Shown here: piece after piece, positions 5,874 through 12,090 of the stretch
Layout of the letters: every line of letters begins with the position of its first letter
How positions within the stretch are numbered: the first letter of the stretch is position 1
Assembly: GCA_025927435.1 (NCBI GenBank)
Contig: JAICLM010000033.1
Location: 1-13,121 of the forward strand
Length of the DNA stretch: 13,121 bases
Direction of reading: 5' to 3'
From: Thermoleophilia bacterium
Lineage (GTDB): Bacteria > Actinomycetota > Thermoleophilia > Gaiellales > Gaiellaceae
Notes under the pieces: model-generated
Databases searched by the model: none
The model's input: the letters and a program-made list of their open reading frames with translations, nothing else
Told to the model about the DNA's origin: nothing
Program-made: the position numbers and the translations under genes

Positions 5874-5931
5874 CCGTCACAAGCGCCTGACGGTAACAAG
5901 CCTGGCGGACGCTCGCAGAGGGAACCGTCAC
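5874..5931. repeat. GTNACAAGC repeats and alternating CCGTCA/TGACGG arms
   Basis: GTCACAAGC (5876-5884) and GTAACAAGC (5893-5901) are direct repeats 17 bp apart. CCGTCA (5874-5879), TGACGGT (5888-5894) and ACCGTCA (5924-5930) form two exclusive inverted repeats that share the middle arm; the one nearer the gene lies 3 nt before the NlpC/P60 ribosome-binding site. A minus-strand TACCGT (5895-5890) could also be a -10. GTNAC repeats resemble sites of OmpR-family regulators such as MtrA or AfsQ1 in actinobacteria, known to control wall hydrolases, but spacing differs from the usual 6 nt. Confidence 0.4.
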
Positions 5932-6005
5932 GAAAATGCTGCAATTTGGCACAACATTCCCGGAATCAGCCCTCGACGGCTGCCGCACAAAGTTGCGCTG
6001 TCGAC

Positions 6006-6011
6006 TACGGT
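6006..6011 (+). promoter_or_regulatory. Candidate -10 box of the 3D-domain protein gene
   Basis: TACGGT lies 8 nt before the ATG at 6020, which has no Shine-Dalgarno, so a leaderless transcript is likely. No clear -35 is seen at the expected distance; TTGCGC at 5993-5998 is too close. Confidence 0.4.
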
Positions 6012-6019
6012 CCGCCGTC

Positions 6020-7012
6020 ATGCTGAGGGGGAGGAGATCCCGCGCCGCGCGGTTCGGCGCTATCGCCGCCGTGCTGGCGGCCACCGTCGCGTCGGCTGCT
6101 TTGGCGGCTCCCGGGACAGCGCAAAGTGGCCAGGCAAGCGGCGCCGACACCACGACGCGGCAGCTCGACGCGCGAACCCATCAGGCACTGCTCAGCCTCT
6201 ATGCGCTCGACTCCCAGCTGCAGGCGTGGCGCGCGCGGCTGGCCTCCCGCGAGTCGGCGGCGGCTGCCATCAAGCGGCAGCAGGCCTCTCTCCGGGCCGA
6301 GCTCGACGCGGCTCGAGCGTCTCTGGAGACCGGCCGGCGTCAGCTGGCCCTGCAGCTTCGCGCGCTCTACGAGCGGGGGAACGTCGACCCTGTCGCGGTG
6401 GTGCTCGGAGCGACGTCGCTGGGCACGGCTCTCAGACAGCTCGACGATCTGTCTCGCGTCGCGAAGGAGAGCCGGCAGATCGTCGACGCCACCTCCTCGG
6501 CACGTGTTCGCCTGCTCCGGTCCCAGAGCCGACTCGCGGTCGAGGCACACCGGCTCGAGCGCTCACTCGCCGCAGCCCGGCAGGCCGAGGAAAGGCTCGC
6601 GGCGACAGCGGCGTCACGGGCTGCATACGTCGCCTCGCTACGGGCTCAGGCGCGGTTGCAGGCGCAGCAGGTCCGTAGCGTCGAGGCCCAGGCGCAGTCC
6701 GCCCGGCAGAAGTCGCAGACGCTGCAGCAACCGACGACGTCGGCCCCGTCGGGTAAGCGACAACTCACCGTGAGCGCCACGTGCTACGACCTGCCGGGCC
6801 GCACCGCGACCGGGATGCCCGTAGGCCAGGGCGTCGTCGCGGTCGACCCCTCGGTGATCCCGCTCGGCACCCGCATGTACGTCCCCGGTTACGGCGACGG
6901 CGTCGCCGCGGACGTCGGGGGCGGCATCAAGGGCAACACGATCGACCTCTGGATGACACCGTCCCAGTGCGCCGCCTGGGGACGCCGGACCGTCACCATC
7001 ACGATTTACTGA
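6020..7012 (+). CDS. Secreted coiled-coil protein with C-terminal 3D domain
   Basis: This is a probable cell-wall lytic enzyme, related by its C-terminus to the 3D (three-aspartate) domain of YocH-like and MltA-like double-psi beta-barrel glycan-cleaving proteins. It has 330 residues: a signal peptide (positive MLRGRRSRAAR, hydrophobic stretch to about residue 30), a coiled coil from about 45 to 235, a short Thr/Ser/Pro linker, and the 3D domain at 248-330. The key residues are present: Asp276 in VAVDPSVIPLGT, Asp298 in AADVGGGIKG and Asp309 in TIDLW. Cys255 and Cys317 may form a disulfide. The ATG at 6020 is preferred over 5936 because it begins the signal peptide directly and lies 8 nt after TACGGT. 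Its coiled coil is paralogous to that of the divergent NlpC/P60 protein. The glycan-cleaving role is inferred from the domain. Confidence 0.88.
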   Translation: MLRGRRSRAARFGAIAAVLAATVASAALAAPGTAQSGQASGADTTTRQLDARTHQALLSLYALDSQLQAWRARLASRESAAAAIKRQQASLRAELDAARASLETGRRQLALQLRALYERGNVDPVAVVLGATSLGTALRQLDDLSRVAKESRQIVDATSSARVRLLRSQSRLAVEAHRLERSLAAARQAEERLAATAASRAAYVASLRAQARLQAQQVRSVEAQAQSARQKSQTLQQPTTSAPSGKRQLTVSATCYDLPGRTATGMPVGQGVVAVDPSVIPLGTRMYVPGYGDGVAADVGGGIKGNTIDLWMTPSQCAAWGRRTVTITIY

Positions 7013-7044
7013 CTAGACTTCCGCCCGCGAGAGGGGGAATCGCG

Positions 7045-7728
7045 GTGACGGAGCTGGTGGAAACGGCCGAGGAACGGCATACGGAACCGCTCCGTGTGCT
7101 GCTCGTCGACGATCACGACCTGTTCCGGACGGGCCTGCGCAACCTGCTCGAGGAGCAGGAGCTCGAGATCGTCGGCGAGGCCGCAACGGGCGCGGAGGCC
7201 GTCGCGCACGTGAGCGAGCTGACGCCGGACGTCGTCGTCATGGATCTCAACATGCCCTCGATGGGCGGTGTCGAGGCCACGCGCCACATCGCGGAGGTCG
7301 CGCCGCTGACCCGGGTCGTGATGCTCACGATCTCGGACGAGGACAGCGATGTCACCGACGCGATCCTCGCCGGCGCGTGCGGCTACCTCCTCAAGGACGC
7401 CTCGATCCAGGAGCTCGTCGCGGGCATCCGGGCGGCCGCGCGGGGCGAGGCCCTGATCTCGCCGCACATCGCCGCGAAGGTGCTGCAGCGGATCCGCGCC
7501 ACGAGCGCGCAGCCGGAGATCGAGGAGATGATCCGCGCGGAGCTCTCCGAGCGCGAGATCGAGGTGCTCAAGCTGATCGCGAACGGCAAGGACAACGCCG
7601 TCATCGCCGCCGAGCTCCACATCAGCCCGAAGACGGTCAAGAACCACATCTCGAACATCCTCATGAAGCTCCAGATCGACAACCGCATCCAGGCCGCCGT
7701 CTACGCCGTCCGAAGCGGGATCGTCTGA
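7045..7728 (+). CDS. LuxR/NarL-family response regulator
   Basis: This is a two-component DNA-binding response regulator of 227 residues. The receiver domain (about 17-133) shows acidic residues Asp22/Asp23 (LLVDDHD), the phospho-acceptor Asp67 (VVMDLNMPSMGG), the switch Thr95 (VVMLTIS) and Lys117 (YLLKDAS). After a linker, the LuxR-type helix-turn-helix (about 165-227) reads ELSEREIEVLKLIANGKDNA and HISPKTVKNHISNILMKL. The GTG start is supported by GAGGGGGA at 7031-7038, 6 nt upstream. The gene begins 32 nt after the 3D-protein stop, with a possible TAGACT -10 (7014-7019) in between, so it may be cotranscribed or have its own promoter. No histidine kinase is in the window, so its signal is unknown. 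Its position among wall-enzyme genes suggests, without proof, a link to envelope control. Confidence 0.95.
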   Translation: MTELVETAEERHTEPLRVLLVDDHDLFRTGLRNLLEEQELEIVGEAATGAEAVAHVSELTPDVVVMDLNMPSMGGVEATRHIAEVAPLTRVVMLTISDEDSDVTDAILAGACGYLLKDASIQELVAGIRAAARGEALISPHIAAKVLQRIRATSAQPEIEEMIRAELSEREIEVLKLIANGKDNAVIAAELHISPKTVKNHISNILMKLQIDNRIQAAVYAVRSGIV

Positions 7729-7730
7729 GA

Positions 7731-8057
7731 CTAGGCGGCCGGCTGGGCGGCCCTCCGGCGGCGCCTTACCACCTGGAGGTTGTGGAGGAGCGAGCGGAGC
7801 CGCGTGAGCTCCTCGTCGGTGGTCTCGAGCCGCACGGAGAGCTCGGCGAGCTCGGCGGCGACGCTGTGCGCCGACACCTCGCCGGCGTCCTTGACGACCT
7901 CGCCGAGCCGTCGCTCGATGCGCGAGCGCTCGGCGTCGAGCGCGAGCGCCTCGGCATAGCCGTCCGTGAGCGTGGTCTCGATCGCGTCGAGGCTCGGCGC
8001 GCCGGCCCCGTCTTCGGGCATCCTGAGGAGCTCCGCAATCTCGTCCCGCAGCGGCAT
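7731..8057 (-). CDS. Small coiled-coil protein (108 aa), unknown function
   Basis: The product is a 108-residue cytoplasmic protein with no signal peptide or membrane segment. Its body, from about residue 23 to 95, is rich in Glu, Leu, Ala and Arg with heptad-like spacing (AERSRIERRLGEVV, VRLETTDEELTRLRSLLHNL), so a helical coiled coil or helical bundle is likely, and it ends in a basic cluster RRRRRAAQPAA. I do not recognise a family. The ATG at 8057 is chosen because GATAAT (8073-8068) lies 10 nt upstream and no ORF-like composition precedes it; an in-frame extension upstream exists but has only dacB antisense character. It converges with the response regulator (stops 2 nt apart) and is divergent from dacB, sharing the palindromic region with it. 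Confidence 0.7.
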   Translation of the reverse strand: MPLRDEIAELLRMPEDGAGAPSLDAIETTLTDGYAEALALDAERSRIERRLGEVVKDAGEVSAHSVAAELAELSVRLETTDEELTRLRSLLHNLQVVRRRRRAAQPAA

Positions 8058-8067
8058 CGAACACGCA

Positions 8068-8073
8068 ATTATC
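8068..8073 (-). promoter_or_regulatory. Candidate -10 box of the small coiled-coil gene
   Basis: On the minus strand GATAAT matches the -10 consensus at five of six positions and lies 10 nt before the ATG at 8057, implying a leader of only a few nucleotides. TTCCGA (8096-8091) at 17-bp spacing is a weak -35 and touches the first ATGGGCC palindrome. Confidence 0.45.
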
Positions 8074-8095
8074 GGGCCGCGAAGCACCAATCGGA

Positions 8096-8135
8096 ATGGG
8101 CCGCCCGGCCCATCTTCCACAATGGGCCGACCCAT
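8096..8135. repeat. Two tandem ATGGGCC palindromes, candidate operator
   Basis: ATGGGCC-N4-GGCCCAT (8096-8113) is followed by ATGGG-N4-CCCAT (8122-8135), with centres 24 bp apart, and the middle arms can also pair with each other. The pair sits between the candidate -35 of the minus-strand coiled-coil gene and the plus-strand TTGACG of dacB. If dacB is leaderless the repeats are not transcribed with it, which favours a DNA operator over an RNA hairpin. Confidence 0.55.
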
Positions 8136-8140
8136 CGGAC

Positions 8141-8168
8141 TTGACGTGTGCCCTCCTGCTTGAAAAAT
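8141..8168 (+). promoter_or_regulatory. Candidate dacB promoter
   Basis: TTGACG (8141-8146) is a near-consensus -35 and AAAAAT (8163-8168) is a weak -10 at 16-bp spacing, ending 9 nt before the GTG at 8178. The region is locally A-rich, unlike the surrounding sequence. Confidence 0.4.
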
Positions 8169-8177
8169 GGAAAGACC

Positions 8178-9401
8178 GTGCCTCTCCGTCTCGCCGCAAC
8201 GGCAGTGGCAATCGTCGCGTTCTTGCTCGTCCCGGTCGCTCAGGCCGGCTTTCGCAGCGCCTTCCAGACGCAGCTCGCGCGGGCGCTGCATGCACGGCAC
8301 ATCAGTCCCGCGCGGACCGGCGCGATCGTCTTCGACCTGCAGGCCGGCACGACGCTCTTCGCGCACAACGCGCGGCTCGGGCTCAGGCCGGCGTCGAACG
8401 AGAAGCTCGCCACCACCTATGCGGCGCTGACGGCGCTCGGCCCGTCCTTCCGCATCGAGACCGACGTGCTCGGCGAGGGACACCAGGACAGCACGACGTG
8501 GCAGGGGAACCTCGTGCTCAAAGGCTACGGCGACCCCGCACTGTCGTTCGCCCAGGTCAACTCGCTCGCGCGCCAGGTTGCTGCGGCGGGGATCAAGCAC
8601 GTGAGCGGCCGGGTCCTGGGCGACGAGAGCTGGTTCGACACGCGTCGCACCGGGCTGGGCTGGAAGCCCCAGTTCTACCTCCACGAGTCGCCGGCTCTTT
8701 CCGCACTCATCGTCAACCGCGGCTGGACGGGCCGCTACGAGACGACGCGGCCGGCGCTGACCGCGGCGCAGCTCTTCCGCCACGACCTGCGCCGCGCAGG
8801 GATCACCGTGCACGGCGGGACCGCGCTCGGCGTCGCCTCGGATGAGGCTACGCCGCTCGCCCAGGTGCAGTCGGCGCCGCTCTCCGCGCTCGTTCGCCAC
8901 ATGGACGTCCACAGCGACAACTTCTACGCGGAGATGCTGCTCAAGGAAGTCGGCGCCGTTCAGGGCAACTTAGGCTCCGCGGCCGCCGGGATCGCGGTCG
9001 AGCGGCAGCTGCTGCGAGACGCGGGCGTGCCGCTGGGCGGGGTGCGGATGGTCGACGGCTCGGGTCTCTCACTCCTCGACCGCTGGACGCCGCTCGGCCT
9101 CGCCACGCTCCTGCGGACGATGTACCAGGACGAAGACCTGCGGCCCTATCTCCTTCCGGCGCTGCCGGTCGCCGGCAAGACCGGCACGCTCGTGCACCGC
9201 ATGCGCACAGGTCCGGCCCACGGCCTCGTCCGCGCGAAGACGGGCACCACCAACAACGCCTCGTCGCTTTCCGGCTTCGTCGGCGAGCGGTACGCCTTCT
9301 CGATCGTGGAGAACGGCAGTCCCGTACGGGTGTTGAACGCAGAGGCGTCGCAGAACCGCTTCGCGCAAGTCCTGGCGCGCACCGTCGCCTCGACCTCGTA
9401 G
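8178..9401 (+). CDS. dacB: D-alanyl-D-alanine carboxypeptidase/endopeptidase (PBP4, S13)
   Basis: This penicillin-binding protein trims or cleaves peptidoglycan peptides outside the membrane. The 407-residue product has a signal peptide (MPLRLAATAVAIVAFLLVP, cleavage probably after AQA at residue 23). The serine-protease-like triad of motifs is complete: SxxK at Ser73-Lys76 (ASNEKLATT), SxN at Ser246-Asn248 (HSDNFYAEML), and KTG at Lys354 (RAKTGTTNNASSLSGF). A second KTG at 334 (VAGKTGTL) matches the conserved turn that precedes the catalytic one in S13 enzymes. GTG 8178 is preferred because it starts the signal peptide; GTG 8148 would add ten polar residues and overlap the -35 box. GGAAAG at 8169-8174 is only 3 nt away, so either a poor ribosome-binding site or a leaderless start applies. 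It is convergent with ligA. Confidence 0.93.
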   Translation: MPLRLAATAVAIVAFLLVPVAQAGFRSAFQTQLARALHARHISPARTGAIVFDLQAGTTLFAHNARLGLRPASNEKLATTYAALTALGPSFRIETDVLGEGHQDSTTWQGNLVLKGYGDPALSFAQVNSLARQVAAAGIKHVSGRVLGDESWFDTRRTGLGWKPQFYLHESPALSALIVNRGWTGRYETTRPALTAAQLFRHDLRRAGITVHGGTALGVASDEATPLAQVQSAPLSALVRHMDVHSDNFYAEMLLKEVGAVQGNLGSAAAGIAVERQLLRDAGVPLGGVRMVDGSGLSLLDRWTPLGLATLLRTMYQDEDLRPYLLPALPVAGKTGTLVHRMRTGPAHGLVRAKTGTTNNASSLSGFVGERYAFSIVENGSPVRVLNAEASQNRFAQVLARTVASTS

Positions 9402-9420
9402 GCGCTAGCTCTCGCCGAGG
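9394..9420. terminator. Possible bidirectional hairpin between dacB and ligA
   Basis: CCTC and GGCG (9394-9404, with a 3-nt bulge) pair with CGCC-GAGG (9413-9420) across the two convergent stop codons. There is no T-tract on either side, so at most it acts with other factors. The convergent arrangement is the main reason to expect a termination signal here. Confidence 0.2.
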
Positions 9421-11429
9421 AGAGCCAGCAGGGCGCTCTCGGACAGGATCGGGACCTCTGCCTTCTGCGCCTTCGTCAGCTTCGAGGCGCCCGGCTCCTC
9501 CCCGACCACGAGGCCCGTGGTCTTCGCCGAGACCGAGTTGGTCACCTTCGCGCCGAGCGCCTCCAGCCGCGCCTGGGCGTCATCGCGGGAGAAGCGCTCG
9601 AGCGTGCCGGTGATGACGTATGTGCTTCCGGTGAGCGGGCCCTCGCGCGGCCGCTCCTCCTCCCCCGCTTCGAAGCGCAGGCCGAGGCCGCGCAGCTCCT
9701 CGACGAGCGCGCGGTTGTCTTCGTCTGCGAACCACTCGGCCACCGCCTCCGCCCGGTCGGCGCCGAAGCCCTCGACCTCGGCGATCTCATCCGGTGTCGC
9801 GGCGATGAGCGCGTCGACATTGAGGAAATGGCGGGCGAGGTTCTGCGCGAGCACCCAGCCGATGCCGGAGATGTTGAGCCCGAGCAGCACCCGGGAGAAC
9901 GGGACTTGCTGCCGCGACGCCTCGATCTGCTCGATCGCGTTGGTGGCCGAGATCTCGCCGAAGCCGTCGAGCTCGAGCAGCTGCTCCTTGCGCAGGCGGT
10001 AGAGGTCGGCAAGGGAGCGGGCCAGCCCCTTGTCCCACAGCGTCCTGACGGTCTGCTCCCCGACGCCGTCGATGTCGGCGGGCCCTTCGACCCAGGCGAT
10101 CAGCGTCTCGAGGCCGCGGGAGGGGCAGGCGCGGTTGGGGCAGCGGTGCATCGCCTCGCCCTCCGGCTTGACGATCTCCGTCCCGCAGAGCGGGCAGTGG
10201 GACGGCATCCGGAACTCCTTGGTGCCCCTCCGGTGCGGCCCGGCCGGGCCGACCACCTGTGGGATCACGTCGCCTGCCCGCTGGACGATCACGTCGTCGC
10301 CCACGCGGATGCCCTTGCGGTTGATGTCCTCCTCGTTGTGCAGCGTCGCGCGCGAGACCGTGACGCCGCCGACCTCCACCGGCTCGAGCAGCGCCCACGG
10401 GTTGAGCGCGCCGGTGCGGCCGACGCGGATCATGATCTGCTTCAGCCGCGTCACGGCCGTCAGTGGTGCCCATTTGAAGGCCCGCGACCAGCGCGGCCGA
10501 CCGTGCAGGGCCCCGAGCCGCTCCTGCTGCGCATACGCGTCGACCTTGATCACGATCCCGTCGATCTCGTAGTCGAGCTCGGCACGGCGCTTCTCCCAGG
10601 TGACGCAGCGCTCAACGACCTCCTCGACGGATTCGACCCGCTCGGCAAACGGATTCGTCGGAAACCCGTGCTCGCGCAGCCAGGCCAGCGTCTCCCACTG
10701 GCCCGCGAGTTCGACCCCCTCGTGGACGCCGATCGAGTACGCCCAGAAGGAGAGCGGACGAGATGCGGTGATCGTGGAGTCCTTCTGCCGCAGGGATCCC
10801 GCCGCGGCGTTGCGCGGGTTCGGCGTCGGCTTCTTGTCCTCGGCGACGAGCCGCTCGTTCAGGGCGTTGAAGCCCGAGAGCGGCATGTAGACCTCGCCCC
10901 GCACCTCTACCGTGCCGGCCGGCCTGTCGCCGGCCATCGCGAGCGGGATCGCGCGGATCGTGCGCAGATTGGCGGTCACGTCCTCGCCCTCCACACCGTC
11001 CCCGCGGGTCGCGCCCTGCTCGAGCACGCCGTCCCGGTACGTCAGGTTGATCGCGAGGCCGTCGATCTTCGGCTCGAGGACGTACGCGACCGACTCGCCC
11101 TCCCTGCCGAGGCGCTTGCGGACGTCGTCGGCCCACTTCGCGACCGCCTCGTCCGTCGTCACCTTGTCGAGCGAGCCCATCGGCGACAGGTGACGCGTCT
11201 TGCGGAAGCGCTCGGAGGCGGGCGCGCCCACCCGCTGCGTCGGCGAGTCGGGCGCAACGAGCTCGGGATGCTCCTCCTCGAGCGCGACGAGCTCGTCGAA
11301 GAGGGCGTCGTAGGCGGCGTCCTCCATGATCGGCTCGTCCTCGACGTGGTAGGCGATGAGCGCGCTGTTGAGGATGTCGCGCAACTCGGCGGCCCGAGCT
11401 GCGGTGGTCGTCGTCTTAGAGGAGGCCAA
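9405..11429 (-). CDS. ligA: NAD-dependent DNA ligase LigA
   Basis: LigA seals nicks in replication and repair using NAD+. The product has 674 residues and the full domain order: domain Ia (MEDAAYDALFDEL), the nucleotidyltransferase domain with the adenylated Lys121 in EPKIDGLAIN, the OB-fold (VGRTGALNPWALLEPVEVGG), a four-Cys zinc finger (CPLC and CPNRAC), helix-hairpin-helix repeats and a C-terminal BRCT domain over the last 80 residues (YVITGTLERFSRDDA, TTGLVVGEEPGASKL). The TTG at 11429 is preferred because GAGGAG (11439-11434) is 4 nt away; the GTG at 11444 lacks a site and would add five residues. It overlaps the upstream HAD gene by 14 nt, so the two are probably cotranscribed and coupled. 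RAFKWAPLTA replaces the common YKFPAEE segment, a family variant. Confidence 0.97.
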   Translation of the reverse strand: MASSKTTTTAARAAELRDILNSALIAYHVEDEPIMEDAAYDALFDELVALEEEHPELVAPDSPTQRVGAPASERFRKTRHLSPMGSLDKVTTDEAVAKWADDVRKRLGREGESVAYVLEPKIDGLAINLTYRDGVLEQGATRGDGVEGEDVTANLRTIRAIPLAMAGDRPAGTVEVRGEVYMPLSGFNALNERLVAEDKKPTPNPRNAAAGSLRQKDSTITASRPLSFWAYSIGVHEGVELAGQWETLAWLREHGFPTNPFAERVESVEEVVERCVTWEKRRAELDYEIDGIVIKVDAYAQQERLGALHGRPRWSRAFKWAPLTAVTRLKQIMIRVGRTGALNPWALLEPVEVGGVTVSRATLHNEEDINRKGIRVGDDVIVQRAGDVIPQVVGPAGPHRRGTKEFRMPSHCPLCGTEIVKPEGEAMHRCPNRACPSRGLETLIAWVEGPADIDGVGEQTVRTLWDKGLARSLADLYRLRKEQLLELDGFGEISATNAIEQIEASRQQVPFSRVLLGLNISGIGWVLAQNLARHFLNVDALIAATPDEIAEVEGFGADRAEAVAEWFADEDNRALVEELRGLGLRFEAGEEERPREGPLTGSTYVITGTLERFSRDDAQARLEALGAKVTNSVSAKTTGLVVGEEPGASKLTKAQKAEVPILSESALLALLGES

Positions 11430-12051
11430 GGAGCTCCTCGGCACGGTCGACGATCGCGTCGGGGCCCTCGGCCTCGAGGCGCGAGCGGTCGTGGATCCGA
11501 CCCCACGTCACCGCTACGGCGAACATGCCCGCGGCCCTGGCGGCTCGGATGTCGAAGGGCGAGTCGCCGACGTACGCCGTCGCGGCCGGGTCCGCCCCGA
11601 GCCGCTCGGCGCCGAGGAGGAGCGGCTGCGGATCCGGCTTGTGCCGCTCCGTCTCGTCGCCGCCGACGATCGTCTCGAACAGGTGGCTCAGCGGGACGGT
11701 GGCGAAGGCGAGCTCGACGGTCGCGCGCCGCTTCGCCGTCACCACTCCGAGCCGACGGCCCTCCTCGTGCAGGCGCGCGAGTACGTCCTCCATCCCGGCG
11801 CAGGCCTGGAGGTCGTCGTGGAGCGGCTCGTTGTGGGCGCGATAGACGTCGACGAGCAACTCGACGTGGTCGGGTGCGAGCGCGCGCATCTGCGCCTCGA
11901 GGCCGGGGCCGCCGACGGTCTGCATGAGCTCCTCGTCGGAGTATTCGCGGCCGAGCACCTCGAGCGTGGCGTGCCGCATGGAGGCGAGGATGATCGCGCC
12001 GGAGTCGACGACGGTGCCGTCGAGGTCGAAGAGGACGGTCTCGAACCGCAT
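11416..12051 (-). CDS. HAD-superfamily hydrolase, phosphoglycolate-phosphatase-like
   Basis: This is a cytoplasmic phosphatase of 211 residues in HAD subfamily I with a helical cap. All four motifs are visible: Asp9 and Asp11 in FDLDGTVVDSG (nucleophile and acid/base), Thr105 in VVTAKRR, Lys138 in RHKPDPQPLL, and Asp163 with Asp167 in YVGDSPFD for Mg2+ binding. The cap lies at about 15-80. Closest family types are phosphoglycolate phosphatase (Gph) and pyrophosphatase PpaX, but the substrate cannot be decided from sequence. ATG 12051 starts right before the first motif and lies 6 nt after a TACGAT -10 box (12063-12058), giving a leaderless start. It is the first gene of a pair with ligA and is divergent from the GH38 gene across 39 bp. 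Confidence 0.9.
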   Translation of the reverse strand: MRFETVLFDLDGTVVDSGAIILASMRHATLEVLGREYSDEELMQTVGGPGLEAQMRALAPDHVELLVDVYRAHNEPLHDDLQACAGMEDVLARLHEEGRRLGVVTAKRRATVELAFATVPLSHLFETIVGGDETERHKPDPQPLLLGAERLGADPAATAYVGDSPFDIRAARAAGMFAVAVTWGRIHDRSRLEAEGPDAIVDRAEELLGLL

Positions 12052-12090
12052 GCGTCGATCGTATCGGCGTCGCCAGTAGGGTCCGGAGCA
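12052..12090. promoter_or_regulatory. Compact divergent promoter, HAD phosphatase and GH38 genes
   Basis: In only 39 bp a minus-strand TACGAT (12063-12058) lies 6 nt before the HAD ATG and a plus-strand TAGGGT (12077-12082) lies 8 nt before the GH38 GTG. Any -35 for one promoter must overlap the other promoter or gene, so the two could interfere. GGAG (12085-12088) is too close to GTG 12091 to be a normal ribosome-binding site. Confidence 0.4.

Noticed and set aside
5870..5960. c-di-AMP (ydaO) riboswitch before the wall hydrolase, suggested by GGGAACC and the gene type
   Set aside because: Only one short segment resembles the consensus; the other conserved blocks are not seen on either strand.
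5941..5970. TTGGCAC followed by TTCCC as a sigma-54 promoter
   Set aside because: The -12 GC element (TTGCA/T) is missing; TGGCAC alone is not enough.
5936..6019. Upstream ATG start for the 3D-domain protein
   Set aside because: It would place 28 residues before an ordinary signal peptide and lies upstream of the best -10 box.
8148..8177. Upstream GTG start for dacB adding ten residues
   Set aside because: It lacks a ribosome-binding site, overlaps the TTGACG box and puts polar residues before the signal peptide.
9828..11927. A 699-codon plus-strand open frame antisense to ligA and the HAD gene
   Set aside because: The composition is that of a GC shadow frame and LigA on the other strand has every catalytic and structural motif.
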